A DNA stretch of 64,000 bases, taken from the NCBI RefSeq assembly GCF_029203305.1, contig NC_089463.1, positions 1,009,001 through 1,073,000 on the forward strand. Reading direction: 5' to 3'. Positions 37,175 through 46,122 of the stretch are shown one piece after another; position 1 is the stretch's first letter, and each line of letters begins with the position of its first letter. A program made the position numbers and the translations under genes. The notes under the pieces are model-generated. The model saw only the letters and a program-made list of their open reading frames with translations, did not search any database and was not told where the DNA came from. Origin of the DNA: Yamadazyma tenuis. Its lineage: Eukaryota; Ascomycota; Pichiomycetes; Serinales; Debaryomycetaceae.

Positions 37175-37741
37175 CCTCTTGACAATACCAACTCTGTTGT
37201 TAGAAGCAGTTTGAGGAATTTCTCTCTTGGCAACTCCAGCCACCATCTTTCCACCAACTTCCGGTCCGAAAGCAGAAATAATTTGTCTCTTCATCATGGA
37301 AGATTCATGGTCGTTCTTCTTGACAATTTCTACAACTTGATCAACCAAGTCTCTGGAGTCAATGTCGTAACCAGCTTCAGTCAAGTATCTCTTGAACACT
37401 TCGGCTTCTTTGGTACCAGTGGAAGAAGCAGTGCCTCTCTTCAAAATTGAGGCACCAGCATCACCATCAACGCTACCTTCAGCTAATCCAAGTGGAAGTC
37501 CTCCAGCAACACCAGCAGAAGCAGTGGCAGCAGCTAAGTGATCACCCAAGATTTCACCGGATGCTCCCTTATAAGCAGAACCAGAGAATCCCAAGATATC
37601 AGCATTGACTGAATTACCAAATCCAGCTTCGATAAGGGCTCTCTTCAAGAGAGCAGCTTTTGATTCTTCAGCGTTTACACCAACCAAAAATTGGGAAGCA
37701 GATACAGCAATAGCTAAAATAACGTTCTTTGAAGAGATCAT
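36365..37741 (-). CDS. Secreted Kex2-processed repeat polyprotein, unknown function
   Basis: 458 aa. Signal peptide (residues 1-24, ending VGVNA), short propeptide to the first Lys-Arg, then segments each closed by KR (one KK): unit R1 (68 aa), a 16-aa peptide, a 26-aa segment, short peptides, then R2 (67 aa), R3, R4 and R5. The last unit ends with a stop codon where KR would be. R1, R3 and R4 are identical in protein. Units begin ALIEAGFG and contain GEILGDHLAAATASAGV; the unique 26-aa segment begins YLTEAGYD, a diverged echo. Gly/Ala/Leu-rich, mildly acidic, no Cys. Layout equals Kex2-processed repeat proteins of fungi (alpha-factor precursor, Candida Ece1 architecture), but no sequence likeness to those is seen. 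Released peptides could be signals, surface-active or structural. Confidence 0.85.
   Translation of the reverse strand: MISSKNVILAIAVSASQFLVGVNAEESKAALLKRALIEAGFGNSVNADILGFSGSAYKGASGEILGDHLAAATASAGVAGGLPLGLAEGSVDGDAGASILKRGTASSTGTKEAEVFKRYLTEAGYDIDSRDLVDQVVEIVKKNDHESSMMKRQIISAFGPEVGGKMVAGVAKREIPQTASNNRVGIVKRALIEAGFGADAEAEVLGATAGAYVGADGEILGDHLAAATASAGVGAGIPGIISGGASGDAGASILKRALIEAGFGNSVNADILGFSGSAYKGASGEILGDHLAAATASAGVAGGLPLGLAEGSVDGDAGASILKRALIEAGFGNSVNADILGFSGSAYKGASGEILGDHLAAATASAGVAGGLPLGLAEGSVDGDAGASILKRALIEAGFGNEVSADILGFSGSAYKGASGEILGDHLAAATASAGVAGGLPLGLAEGSVDGDAGASIL
37436..37639 (-). repeat. Isolated first unit (R1) of the polyprotein repeat
   Basis: Same 204-bp unit as at 36770-36973, protein-identical to R3 and R4, directly after the signal/propeptide. 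Its identity to the distant R3/R4 units but not to the adjacent R2 points to concerted evolution. Confidence 0.88.
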
Positions 37742-39657
37742 TGAGAATTGAGTTGCAAAAATAGAAATTATGATAGTAAGAATTGAACGGTAGGACTTGA
37801 AGTCTTTTGACGCTTTTCCAGAAAGATGTGTGATTAAGAACTAATAGTAACTTTTCCCAAAAGCTAATAGGTCTCGAAAAGATTGGTTCTGATTAATTAT
37901 TTATAAAGAAAACTTGAACAGCAGGCCAGTGGGCTTCTTTTATAGCATTGTGGCATCGGCTTAAGCAACAACCAGGCCAATGTTTTCATAGGTTGGGAGG
38001 ATTGCAACAATAAAGGTGAAATAACAATTTCAATTGTTCGCTATTACACAGTTTAGCTTATATTACCAGCTGCCAATAATAGTACTGTATGACAGAATTT
38101 TGTGGTTCAATTCCAGGATATCAATGGCCAGAGGCTCGCAAAACAATAGTGCAACAATCGCATTATGATCATCGAGCGAGCTAACCACTTCTGTGCTGAA
38201 CCGACCTTTTTGGGGAATTGCGCGATCGTCGACAATTGCAGCCGGGTCCAACAATGCACATTGTCGCGTCAGAACCCTTATTTCTACCGGCCATTCAGGA
38301 CTAATAATACAGTGGCGACATTGCAAAGGAGGCGTCCTGAACCACGATGATGATGTTGTTGTTTTGTGGTTCCTCGGCTAACTTTTTTTTTTTACGCTAG
38401 ACCAGGGACCCATGTTTAAGGTTTAATTGTAATCATAATCGACCGGACCCTCTAGAACCAGATACTCAGTGCAAGGGCCCGAAGCTGAAGTTCTGACCCA
38501 TACAGCCCACGCTCAAAAGCTTAAGGTTTGCAGTGGGTACACTTTCCCCCTTGCTGTTGTGGAGTCATTTTCCAGGGGTGCATATGGGTTCTAGTTTCCG
38601 AAATTTATATGCGATATTAGAAGAGCAACTTTTAGCTGAAACTCAATCTTTTCACATCTGAAAGATTAAGCTTATGAGATAGGGGCCTACGAGTTTAGAG
38701 CCGAGGCTTTTCGGCCTTTAGACGTTGTGCAGCTGTTATTATCGGTGGGTTCATCAAGAATAGACGGTTCACGAGTATGCTGCGCGACTCTACGTCACAA
38801 TTGACACATTGTTAGCACTGCAATCTGCGTGAGCCGGGAGTTTAAAACAAAGACAATCAAGGGAGCAATTCGGTGTCCTTTAATAGTAAAATGGTAAATA
38901 CTTGACCGCCTGAAACCTGAGTAGATGTTCAATATTGTTAAGTGTTTGGGCCTTATCGTTCCTTGCACAAAAGACCCTTTGTTCTTTGGTAGCTCGTTAC
39001 AAATCACTTTTATAGACAAGAAATTGGTACTGGGCGGGAAGTTTTAACGGAGATCCTGGAATCAGTGCTTTTGTGTCCCTGGTGAGCGGATATAGGCTTT
39101 AATGTCGATTTGCAGCAATCTAGACAAACCTGACAAGAAAACCTTAAACTCTGTCCACTGGTCCTCCACTTCCTAGTAGTTTACTATACATCAGCCGATC
39201 ACGGCAATGAACATAAACTGACGTAGTTATTAATCGTGCAAGATCTCTTTGCTATATGGTATGTGATGAAACTTGAGATTGTCCGTCATATACTGTCGTA
39301 TCGGCTAATGTGGACTTTTTTTAAGCCATAGTTCTTCTTTGTCTACTATTGTGGATGTTTTCTATTTGACTATGATCTATTTTTGTAAACCTCTTTTAAT
39401 TGTGAAATCTGCAAAATCAGCACAAAATCCACAAACACCAAAAAGCCTTTTAAAAATCATGAAAAAATCTGGCAATATACAATCAGAATGTGAGATTACG
39501 ACAACCAAGTTTGTAGTGATTTAGCCACAAAATAAGTGTTTTCAGCTAGTCTGAATTTCTCACAGGGCTTTGCTGCTAAATTGTAGCTACAAGTTTTGTG
39601 TTCGCGGCCAAAGAAAAATTTTAAAACTCAGTGGTTCAAGGTCCGGTTTACAACATT
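37742..39657. other. 1.9-kb gene-poor region
   Basis: Left part is the polyprotein promoter (TTTATAAATAA on the reverse strand near 37898-37908). The rest contains a Rap1-like TGACCCATACAGCCC at 38494-38508 and a small hairpin GCCGA..TCGGC near 38700. Frames present start with TTG/GTG or are short with unlikely composition. Right end is the MRPL44 promoter. No gene recognised; an ncRNA cannot be excluded. Confidence 0.5.
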
Positions 39658-39948
39658 ATGATTACCAAATACTTTAACAAAGTTACTGTAAAGTTCAACC
39701 CATTCACTCCAGGCGCTAAGCCTGCTAGGTTGTTTTTGTCCAGAATACCTACGTCCTTAAAAGCACAGTGTACAGTTGACCATCAGGTTTTAACGGCTGC
39801 TTCCAAAGAAAAACCAATAGTGCAAGTGACATTCAAGGACAAGCACACGATGAGCGTGGATCCCGAAACAACTTCATTTGTTGACTTGAGCAACCATTTT
39901 GACAACCACTCGAGAAAACTCGCTATTCAAGAAGCCATTTCTGAGTAG
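39658..39948 (+). CDS. MRPL44: Mitochondrial large-subunit ribosomal protein mL53
   Basis: 96 aa from the ATG at 39658 (the upstream in-frame codons have no ATG). MITKYFNKVTVKFNPF at the N-terminus and VTFKDKHTMSVDP..LSNHFDNHSRKL near the C-terminus match yeast Mrpl44 (98 aa) across the whole length. Component of the mitoribosome large subunit. The S. cerevisiae gene has an intron; none is needed here because the protein is complete in one frame. Confidence 0.92.
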   Translation: MITKYFNKVTVKFNPFTPGAKPARLFLSRIPTSLKAQCTVDHQVLTAASKEKPIVQVTFKDKHTMSVDPETTSFVDLSNHFDNHSRKLAIQEAISE

Positions 39949-40109
39949 ATAATGTATGATAGACTTGTATATATGAATAAAAATTCTAACGAGATGGAAG
40001 AAGGGCCGGGATTGGACAGCCGAACACAGCTAGTATACATTGGATGATACAAGAGTAAAACGTTTTTTTATGACATCTCCTTAGTTAATCAAACTTTATG
40101 TAGAGCAAC

Positions 40110-40195
40110 AGCTACACGAAAATATAACTAAAACCATATATTGAGAACAGCTACACGAAAATATAACTAAAACCATATATTGAGAATAGCTACAC
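40110..40195. repeat. 39-bp tandem repeat between MRPL44 and FDH1
   Basis: Unit AGCTACACGAAAATATAACT (first 20 of 39) at 40110-40148 and 40149-40187, identical except near the end, with a partial third copy AGCTACAC at 40188-40195. Lies in the shared 3' flank of the two convergent genes. Confidence 0.85.
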
Positions 40196-40220
40196 AGTAT
40201 AAACAACAACTGGATGAGTC

Positions 40221-41348
40221 TCACTTTCTCTCACCGTAAGCTTTGGTGGCATAGTCTCCGTTGTACACAATCAAGTCCTGAGGCCTGTAGTCGTACTTCT
40301 TAGAGAAATAACTCTCCAAAATCGACTTGACTCCAGCAGAGTACCTCTCTTGAGCATCAATAGATGTTCCACTGATGTGGGGAGTCATGGCGTTTCCTCC
40401 ATTGTGAGCATTCTTCATGGTCAACCAAGGATGGTCTTTTGGTGGAGGTTGAGGATACCAGACATCACCACCGTAACCTAACAACTTACCTGAAGCAAGA
40501 GCGTCAGAAACATCCTGAGCATTACAGATGGCTCCTCTGGCAGTGTTGACCAACCAGGCTCCGTCCTTCATCTTTCCAATCAACTTTTTATCAAACAAAC
40601 CAAAGGTTTTTTCGTGCAATGGGCAATTGATGGTTACAACATCACATCTACCAACCAAATCCTCTAATTTCTCGACGCGTTCAAGAATAGCATCCCTACC
40701 GTTGAAGAGTTGAGAAGCATCGTTAATCTTCTTGACGGCAGCCGCTGGTAATTCTTGATAGTCGAAATAGTACAATTTCTTGGGGTTGAAAGCCACCAAC
40801 CTTTCCAAAATTCTGTAACCAATTCTACCGGCACCAACAGTTCCGATAACTTTATCTTCCAAGTCATATTCATCTTTAGCAGCCCCAGCAATATCCCAGG
40901 TACCCTTCAAAGCGATGTCGTGAGAAGGAACAAAGTTTCTCACCAAGTTCAAAATAAGCATAACTGCATGCTCGGCCACCGAAACCACATTGGAACCGGT
41001 GACTTCAGCCACTGTCAACTTCTTTTGGTTGGCGGCATTCAAATCAATGTGATCAGATCCCACCCCAGCGGTGATACAAATTTTCAAGTTTTTGGCCTTT
41101 TGGATTCTTTCCTTTGAAACGTAAGCTGGGAAGAATGGAGTGGTAATGACGATTTCAGCTGTCTCAATCTCCTTTTCTACCACCGAGTTTGGACCATCCT
41201 TATCGGTGGTGGTGACCAATTCGTAGCCGTGGTCTTCAACAAACTTACGGATGCCCAATTCGTTTTCAGCACATCCCAATAACCGTTTCTGCTCTTCTGC
41301 GTGGTGTCCACCTTTGTATAAAACCAATAAAACCTTTCCTTTTGCCAT
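40221..41348 (-). CDS. FDH1: NAD+-dependent formate dehydrogenase
   Basis: 375 aa, the length of cytosolic yeast FDHs. Dinucleotide motif GTVGAGRIG (169-177), NTARGAICN with the active-site Arg (R271), [11 protein letters not shown] and MTPHISGTS with the catalytic His (H324). It oxidises formate to CO2 with NAD+, detoxifying formate or completing C1 oxidation. A TATAAAAG lies on the reverse strand about 50 bp upstream of the start (near 41396-41405). Confidence 0.96.
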   Translation of the reverse strand: MAKGKVLLVLYKGGHHAEEQKRLLGCAENELGIRKFVEDHGYELVTTTDKDGPNSVVEKEIETAEIVITTPFFPAYVSKERIQKAKNLKICITAGVGSDHIDLNAANQKKLTVAEVTGSNVVSVAEHAVMLILNLVRNFVPSHDIALKGTWDIAGAAKDEYDLEDKVIGTVGAGRIGYRILERLVAFNPKKLYYFDYQELPAAAVKKINDASQLFNGRDAILERVEKLEDLVGRCDVVTINCPLHEKTFGLFDKKLIGKMKDGAWLVNTARGAICNAQDVSDALASGKLLGYGGDVWYPQPPPKDHPWLTMKNAHNGGNAMTPHISGTSIDAQERYSAGVKSILESYFSKKYDYRPQDLIVYNGDYATKAYGERK

Positions 41349-42294
41349 TTTTAAATATCACTAACTGATGATTGAAATAATGAAGTGGTTACAAGGCCTT
41401 TTATATCAAAAGCTTTCATATTGAAAGGGCCCACAATAGCCATTTAATAGCCATATAACTATTCCCCCCACAACTGCTAACTCCGCAGTTCAAAAATGGC
41501 TATTGCAGTGATTCGAGTTTTTCACTCGGAAAATCCCCCGACAACGGATTCAGCACTGTTAAGAAAAATGACGCAGTAATGTGCTGGGAATGGGGCTACC
41601 AGGAAAAGTTTAACGGGGAAGGACTGTCATTGGCGAAGTTGCAAAATGCGGAGTCGATTTGGGTTTATCCGAGAAATAGTGCCGAGTTGCTATGGGAGGC
41701 AGATAAGAGTTAAGTGGGAGTGTAAGTGGGTTTGAGCATCAGAATATGAGAGGGCCAGAATGTGAGAGGGTGAGAATGAGAGAGTCTGGAAGTGTCCGGA
41801 AGTTAAGTGGGTGGGAGTTTCGGAGTGTGGGAATGTACGCGAGGAGAGATAGAAAATAGAAGTCGCAAATCTTCAGGTCGAGAACCAACGGGGTTGGTAA
41901 ACACCAATTGGGCATATGGGAGTGCACCGTGATGAAAATGAACTAAAGCCGAAGAAGTCCGGTAGATTTACCACATCATCCCATGCCATTTGAAAGTTAT
42001 CCGATGCCAGTTGGCCCGCCTATTAAATAACTCGGAAGGGGAAGGAGGTGCACCGGTTAGGAAGTGGACTTACGACATTGTGACAAGCAAGGCCCGACAC
42101 ACCCGCACCATTGGCTGCGCACCGCGGCGAAACCTGGAGAGTAGAGCAATGCCCGACTCGGAACCGCGAGGGTCATTATAACTATAGTATGTGTATTATT
42201 ATGAATAAATAGGGACGATACATCATGCACTTTTGGTGATAATAAATTACGGGGCCGCACCCCACAAAAAAGGGACCGAGGAGAGGGATGGAAC
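41349..42294. other. Intergenic FDH1 upstream / SDH2 3' flank
   Basis: 946 bp. FDH1 promoter on the left, then a purine-rich stretch (about 41690-41860) with imperfect GAGAGGG/GTGAGAATG repeats. Short frames around 41990-42300 on both strands show no family marks. No gene supported. Confidence 0.5.
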
Positions 42295-43074
42295 CTAATC
42301 AAACGCCAATTGCTTCTTGATTTCTGCGATGGCTCTTCCAGGATTCAATCCCTTAGGACAGGTTTTGGCACAGTTCATGATGGTGTGACATCTGTACAAC
42401 GACATGGAGTTTTGTAACATTTCCTTTCTGATCTTCGTAGCTTCGTCACGCGAGTCAATCAACCATCTGTAGGCTTGCATCAACACAGCAGGACCCAAAT
42501 ATTCTTGCTGGTTCCACCAGTAAGAAGGACACGACGTAGAACAACAGGCACATAAAATACATTCGTACAACCCGTCCAATTTGGCTCTGTCTTCGATACT
42601 TTGTAAATTTTCTCTCCCGTCGGTTGGAAGTGTGTCTCTTTGTAAGTATGGTTGAATCGACTTGTACTGCTTATAGAAATGGGTCAAATCGGGTACCAAG
42701 TCTTTGACAACAAACATGTGTGGCAATGGATAAATCTTCAAGTCCTTAGAAGCATCTTGATCTATTTTACACAAGCATGCTAATGTGTTTGTACCTCCTA
42801 TGTTCATGGCACAGGATCCACAAATTCCTTCTCTACAACTTCTTCTGAACGTCAACGAGGCGTCGTGCTCGTTCTTGACCTTTAATAAGGCGTCCAACAC
42901 CATGGGACCACATTGGTTCAAGTCGATTTGGTATGACTCCATTTTGGGTTGGATTTCAGGAGTGTCCGGATTCCATCTGTAAATTTGGAATGTCTTTAAC
43001 CGTTGTTCTTGGGCGCTGGTGGCCAATGTTCTTCTTAAACCCAAGGTGTTAAGACGGGTGATAGCTTTGAACAT
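42295..43074 (-). CDS. SDH2: Succinate dehydrogenase iron-sulfur subunit
   Basis: 259 aa with a basic N-terminal mitochondrial presequence. [2Fe-2S] ligands C80, C85, C88, C100 ([21 protein letters not shown] region); [4Fe-4S] and [3Fe-4S] ligands C172/C175/C178/C182 and C229/C235/C239 ([34 protein letters not shown]). Transfers electrons from FAD in Sdh1 to ubiquinone in complex II. A CCAAT box (ATTGG near 43201) about 125 bp upstream suits Hap2/3/4/5 control. Confidence 0.97.
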   Translation of the reverse strand: MFKAITRLNTLGLRRTLATSAQEQRLKTFQIYRWNPDTPEIQPKMESYQIDLNQCGPMVLDALLKVKNEHDASLTFRRSCREGICGSCAMNIGGTNTLACLCKIDQDASKDLKIYPLPHMFVVKDLVPDLTHFYKQYKSIQPYLQRDTLPTDGRENLQSIEDRAKLDGLYECILCACCSTSCPSYWWNQQEYLGPAVLMQAYRWLIDSRDEATKIRKEMLQNSMSLYRCHTIMNCAKTCPKGLNPGRAIAEIKKQLAFD

Positions 43075-43570
43075 TTTAAATAATTGGTGATGTTATTGGA
43101 GGAGAGAAAAAAATGTGTATTTTTGCAGAAAACTTGAGGTTAAATATGAGAAGGATTGAAACCCCGGGAAAATTGACAAATTGACAATTGAATGCGCGTG
43201 ATTGGCTGGTGCCCAGGGAGACACGTCACGACACTGCGCGACATTGGGCTTTGCGCCGATGTAGTGGCTGCAAACAAGGAGGTTCATGGTTAGGACTGGT
43301 TGGTTGGTGTATGGGCAGGAATTCTGTGGGTGTATGGGTCAGAACGTTGTTGACCGTATGGTCAGAGCTTCGGGAAACTTCCGTGGTACATCACATTCAA
43401 TCGGATCCCTTGTCAAAATATAGAAAAGAAGATGTAAGGTGTGTGATCAGAAAATGACCAATATTATCGTCATACATACGGCAGGAATCGAAAGAGAGGC
43501 AAGAGGAACTCCTCGTTCTTGATTAATCCATTCATATACACAAATACACTCCTAAACACCAACCTAACAC
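43075..43570. other. SDH2 promoter and transporter 3' flank, with paired Rap1-like words
   Basis: 496 bp. CCAAT box near 43201, then GGTGTATGGGCAGGA at 43306-43320 and GGGTGTATGGGTCAGAA at 43328-43344. No gene seen. Confidence 0.5.
43306..43344 (+). promoter_or_regulatory. Tandem Rap1-like sites
   Basis: Two copies of GGTGTATGGG 23 bp apart, the spacing being close to that of the pair at 13476-13516 (24 bp). Both contain TGTATGGG of the Rap1 core. Confidence 0.4.
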
Positions 43571-45100
43571 CTAGAACATCCACCGGAAATTGGGGTTGGA
43601 AGGCCCTTCACGCAAGTCGGCCGTTGGAACGTCATTGTACTTTAAAGTCACGCCCTGCTTCTTGTCTCTCCTCCTGTTGTCAAACACCATAAAGGTAGTG
43701 ATTCCCACCACCACCACAATGGCCAATCCTCCAAAACCCGCGGTGATACCAAGAGCTGGAAGATACTTAGGAGCATCCTTAGGACGGAAAATATTGGTGG
43801 AAATTAACCCAGCAGCATTTGCCAATGGAATTCCCACGGCCGAAATCACCACTCTCCTATTCTCATTAGGAGTATTGTTGTTATACCAGGTGGAAGTCAA
43901 AACCGACGAGGCACTGGCCCCGGTGGTCATCAAGAAACAGGCAAAGTATCCCACGCCGATATCTTTGGTGATGTCAATGGCTCCATAAACCACAAACCCA
44001 ATCAAGGTTGCGGCGATGGCCACCACCAAAAACGCAGAACGAACTCGGTAGTGGTCCGAACTGAACGCAAACACCAACAAAATGACCGCTCCCCAGATGT
44101 TGGGTGCCACCGTGTACAAGTTTGTCTGGACGGTAGATTTACCCATGGCCTGGATGATTTGGGGGAACCAATTGTTGATGGAGTTCAATGGAACCCCAAT
44201 ACATAATTCCTCAAAGAGCCAGGCAAACGTCACGGGACTGCGGAACACCTTGATGGCATCCCGGAACTCGAATGTGCCTCCCTGAGCCGCCGATGAGTCG
44301 GTTTCTACCCGGTACTGGGCATATTGTTTCTCTTCTTCAGTCAAAAAGCCTGCCGATTGGATGTCTCTGGGCAAGAAAAGGAACGCACATACGGCCACGA
44401 CGATGGTCAACAGTCCTTCCAACAAGAATAAGATCTGCCACCCGTGCAAAACCAGGTGTTCGATCTGGAAAACTCCAAAAGCCAATAACCCACTAAAGGC
44501 ATTGGCAATTGACGAAAATGAGTAGATGATAGACAACCGAGACGCCAACTCATGCCGTCTGTAGAAGGTCGACAAGTAGAAGATGATTCCGGGCAAAACC
44601 GCCAGCTCACAGAGCCCCAAGAAGAACCGGCCTGCCATCAATCCCAGAAAGTTGAACGCACTCACCAACAACAAGTTGATGGATCCAAACGTAAATGCCA
44701 AAACTGGCAACACTCTGGCGGCGTTAAACCGCTTGATAACCAACGAGAGTGGGAAGGCAAACAACACAAACGGGATGTAGAAGATTGAGAGCATCAAATT
44801 CCACTGGTCTCCGGTAATATCCAAGTCAGCTTCAATGGTGTTGGTTTTAGCATTGGAGATATTTCCCTTGTTCAAGGCATTGAAAAGGTACAAAATACAG
44901 ATCAACGGTAAGGTGTGGAGGTCTAACTTCAATCTGACTTTGCGTTCGAGCTTCTTGTCGACGTACTTATCGGTGATATTGATGATTTCTCCATTATTGG
45001 AGGTGATCTGGTGGACTCCGAGATTGTTGGAAGCCGAGTCGAGGCTAGAGTGGGACACTTTCGCTTGGATATCGATTTCGCTTGCAGACTTGTCTTTCAT
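43571..45100 (-). CDS. MFS transporter, anion:cation symporter (Dal5/Tna1-like) family
   Basis: 509 aa, about 12 TM helices. KLDLHTLPLICILYLFNALN followed by KGNISNAKT, GRFFLGLCELAVLPGIIFYL and HGWQILFLLEGLLTIVVAV are the family marks of allantoate/nicotinate-type permeases. Hydrophilic N-terminus of about 55 residues. Plasma-membrane proton symport of a small carboxylate or amide is expected; the substrate is unknown. It is divergent from the RidA-like gene (353 bp apart) and may serve the catabolic cluster to its right. Confidence 0.85.
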   Translation of the reverse strand: MKDKSASEIDIQAKVSHSSLDSASNNLGVHQITSNNGEIINITDKYVDKKLERKVRLKLDLHTLPLICILYLFNALNKGNISNAKTNTIEADLDITGDQWNLMLSIFYIPFVLFAFPLSLVIKRFNAARVLPVLAFTFGSINLLLVSAFNFLGLMAGRFFLGLCELAVLPGIIFYLSTFYRRHELASRLSIIYSFSSIANAFSGLLAFGVFQIEHLVLHGWQILFLLEGLLTIVVAVCAFLFLPRDIQSAGFLTEEEKQYAQYRVETDSSAAQGGTFEFRDAIKVFRSPVTFAWLFEELCIGVPLNSINNWFPQIIQAMGKSTVQTNLYTVAPNIWGAVILLVFAFSSDHYRVRSAFLVVAIAATLIGFVVYGAIDITKDIGVGYFACFLMTTGASASSVLTSTWYNNNTPNENRRVVISAVGIPLANAAGLISTNIFRPKDAPKYLPALGITAGFGGLAIVVVVGITTFMVFDNRRRDKKQGVTLKYNDVPTADLREGPSNPNFRWMF

Positions 45101-45453
45101 TGTTGATGGGAAAACAGAGATGCAGATGGAGTCTTATTTATAAGTCATTCTAGTATCAGCACATGAATGAGATAAGGCTGCGAACGAGAATGGGTGGAAC
45201 GTTATCGTAGATGTGCGGGTTGGATGGGGGGGGCATTTGAGATGGGGTGGATTGGCTGGTTCATGGAATTGGAGATATACTTAAACCGCCGCACAGCCCC
45301 ACGCCGTGCCCCCACTAAATCCAATTTATCTCAGGATTCCTCCCAGGATTTCCTCCCCTGCATAGAACTCACCAGCTGCCCCCATCGACCCAGAGCGATC
45401 GTTAAAACCCGCTCCCATTCCGCCAACTCTAACTGCAAACACTTATCTTCAAA
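45101..45453. promoter_or_regulatory. Divergent promoter, transporter / RidA-like gene
   Basis: 353 bp between divergent starts, with GC-rich runs (G7 near 45225) and no gene. Confidence 0.5.
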
Positions 45454-45834
45454 ATGGGTGCTACAAGAATCGAATGGGCTGCAATTGACGGCCAGGAACA
45501 CCCCGTGTTGGCTCCTGCTTGGGTCAACAACGGAACCGTCTTCACCTCGGGAATCATTGGTCAGAACTATGCTACTGGTGAGGTGCCTGAGACTTTGGCA
45601 GAACAGACTGAATTGGCCATTGCCAATGTGAAGCAGGTGTTGGCCGCTAGTGGGTCGTCTTTGGATAAGGTGTTCAAGGTGATGATGTTCATTTCGCACG
45701 CAGAATACTCGGTAGAGATGAACCTGATCTATGGCAAGCACTTTGTGCAAAAACCTGCTCGTTCTTGTGTGATTGCTGCATTTATGGATGCAAGGATCAA
45801 GGTGGAGTTGGAGGTGATTGCCACAACTGATTAG
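45454..45834 (+). CDS. RidA (YjgF/YER057c/UK114)-family enamine/imine deaminase
   Basis: 126 aa, typical size. FTSGIIGQNYATGEVPETL, QTELAIANVKQVLAASGSSL and PARSCV with the catalytic Arg (R103) define the family. RidA hydrolyses reactive 2-aminoacrylate and related enamines made by PLP enzymes. No mitochondrial presequence, so closer to a cytosolic Hmf1-like role than Mmf1. Residue 91 is a CTG codon at a site that is usually polar (N-x-[IV]-Y). Close to DSD1, a PLP dehydratase, which is a sensible partner. Confidence 0.9.
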   Translation: MGATRIEWAAIDGQEHPVLAPAWVNNGTVFTSGIIGQNYATGEVPETLAEQTELAIANVKQVLAASGSSLDKVFKVMMFISHAEYSVEMNLIYGKHFVQKPARSCVIAAFMDARIKVELEVIATTD

Positions 45835-45872
45835 TTCGATAGTGAATAGACGTTCGTATAAAATTTCAAGAA

Positions 45873-45973
45873 CACAGCTTCCCTTAAATATGACTACCAT
45901 ACGTATTTAAACACAGTATCTCTTAAATACGAATACCATATTCACGCACAGTGTCTCTTAAATATGACTATAG
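45873..45973. repeat. Triple ~37-bp repeat between RidA-like gene and regulator
   Basis: Three copies of CACAG..TCTCTTAAATATGA (starting 45873, 45912 and 45947), the first two also sharing TACCATA. Lies 150-250 bp upstream of the zinc-finger gene, so it may be a promoter element. Confidence 0.7.
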
Positions 45974-46122
45974 CTACTAAGGAGTGAGTTACACGTCGAG
46001 GCGAAGACTAGCACTTACTGTTTGGTACTCAATTGCTAACTCTCTATTAGGTGAGCCATTGCCTTGAGGACTTGATCAACTTCGCATCTTATTTCGCACT
46101 ATCGCACCAACGCTATCTCTCT

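Noticed and set aside
36365..37741. Direct homology of the polyprotein to candidalysin precursor Ece1 or alpha-factor
   Set aside because: Only the processing layout is shared; no peptide-level likeness is visible.
38063..39524. Several 60-90-codon frames between the polyprotein gene and MRPL44
   Set aside because: Those examined start with TTG or are short with unlikely composition; none shows a family motif.
41929..42060. GTGATGA resembling a C/D snoRNA C box
   Set aside because: No CTGA D box or terminal stem at suitable distance.
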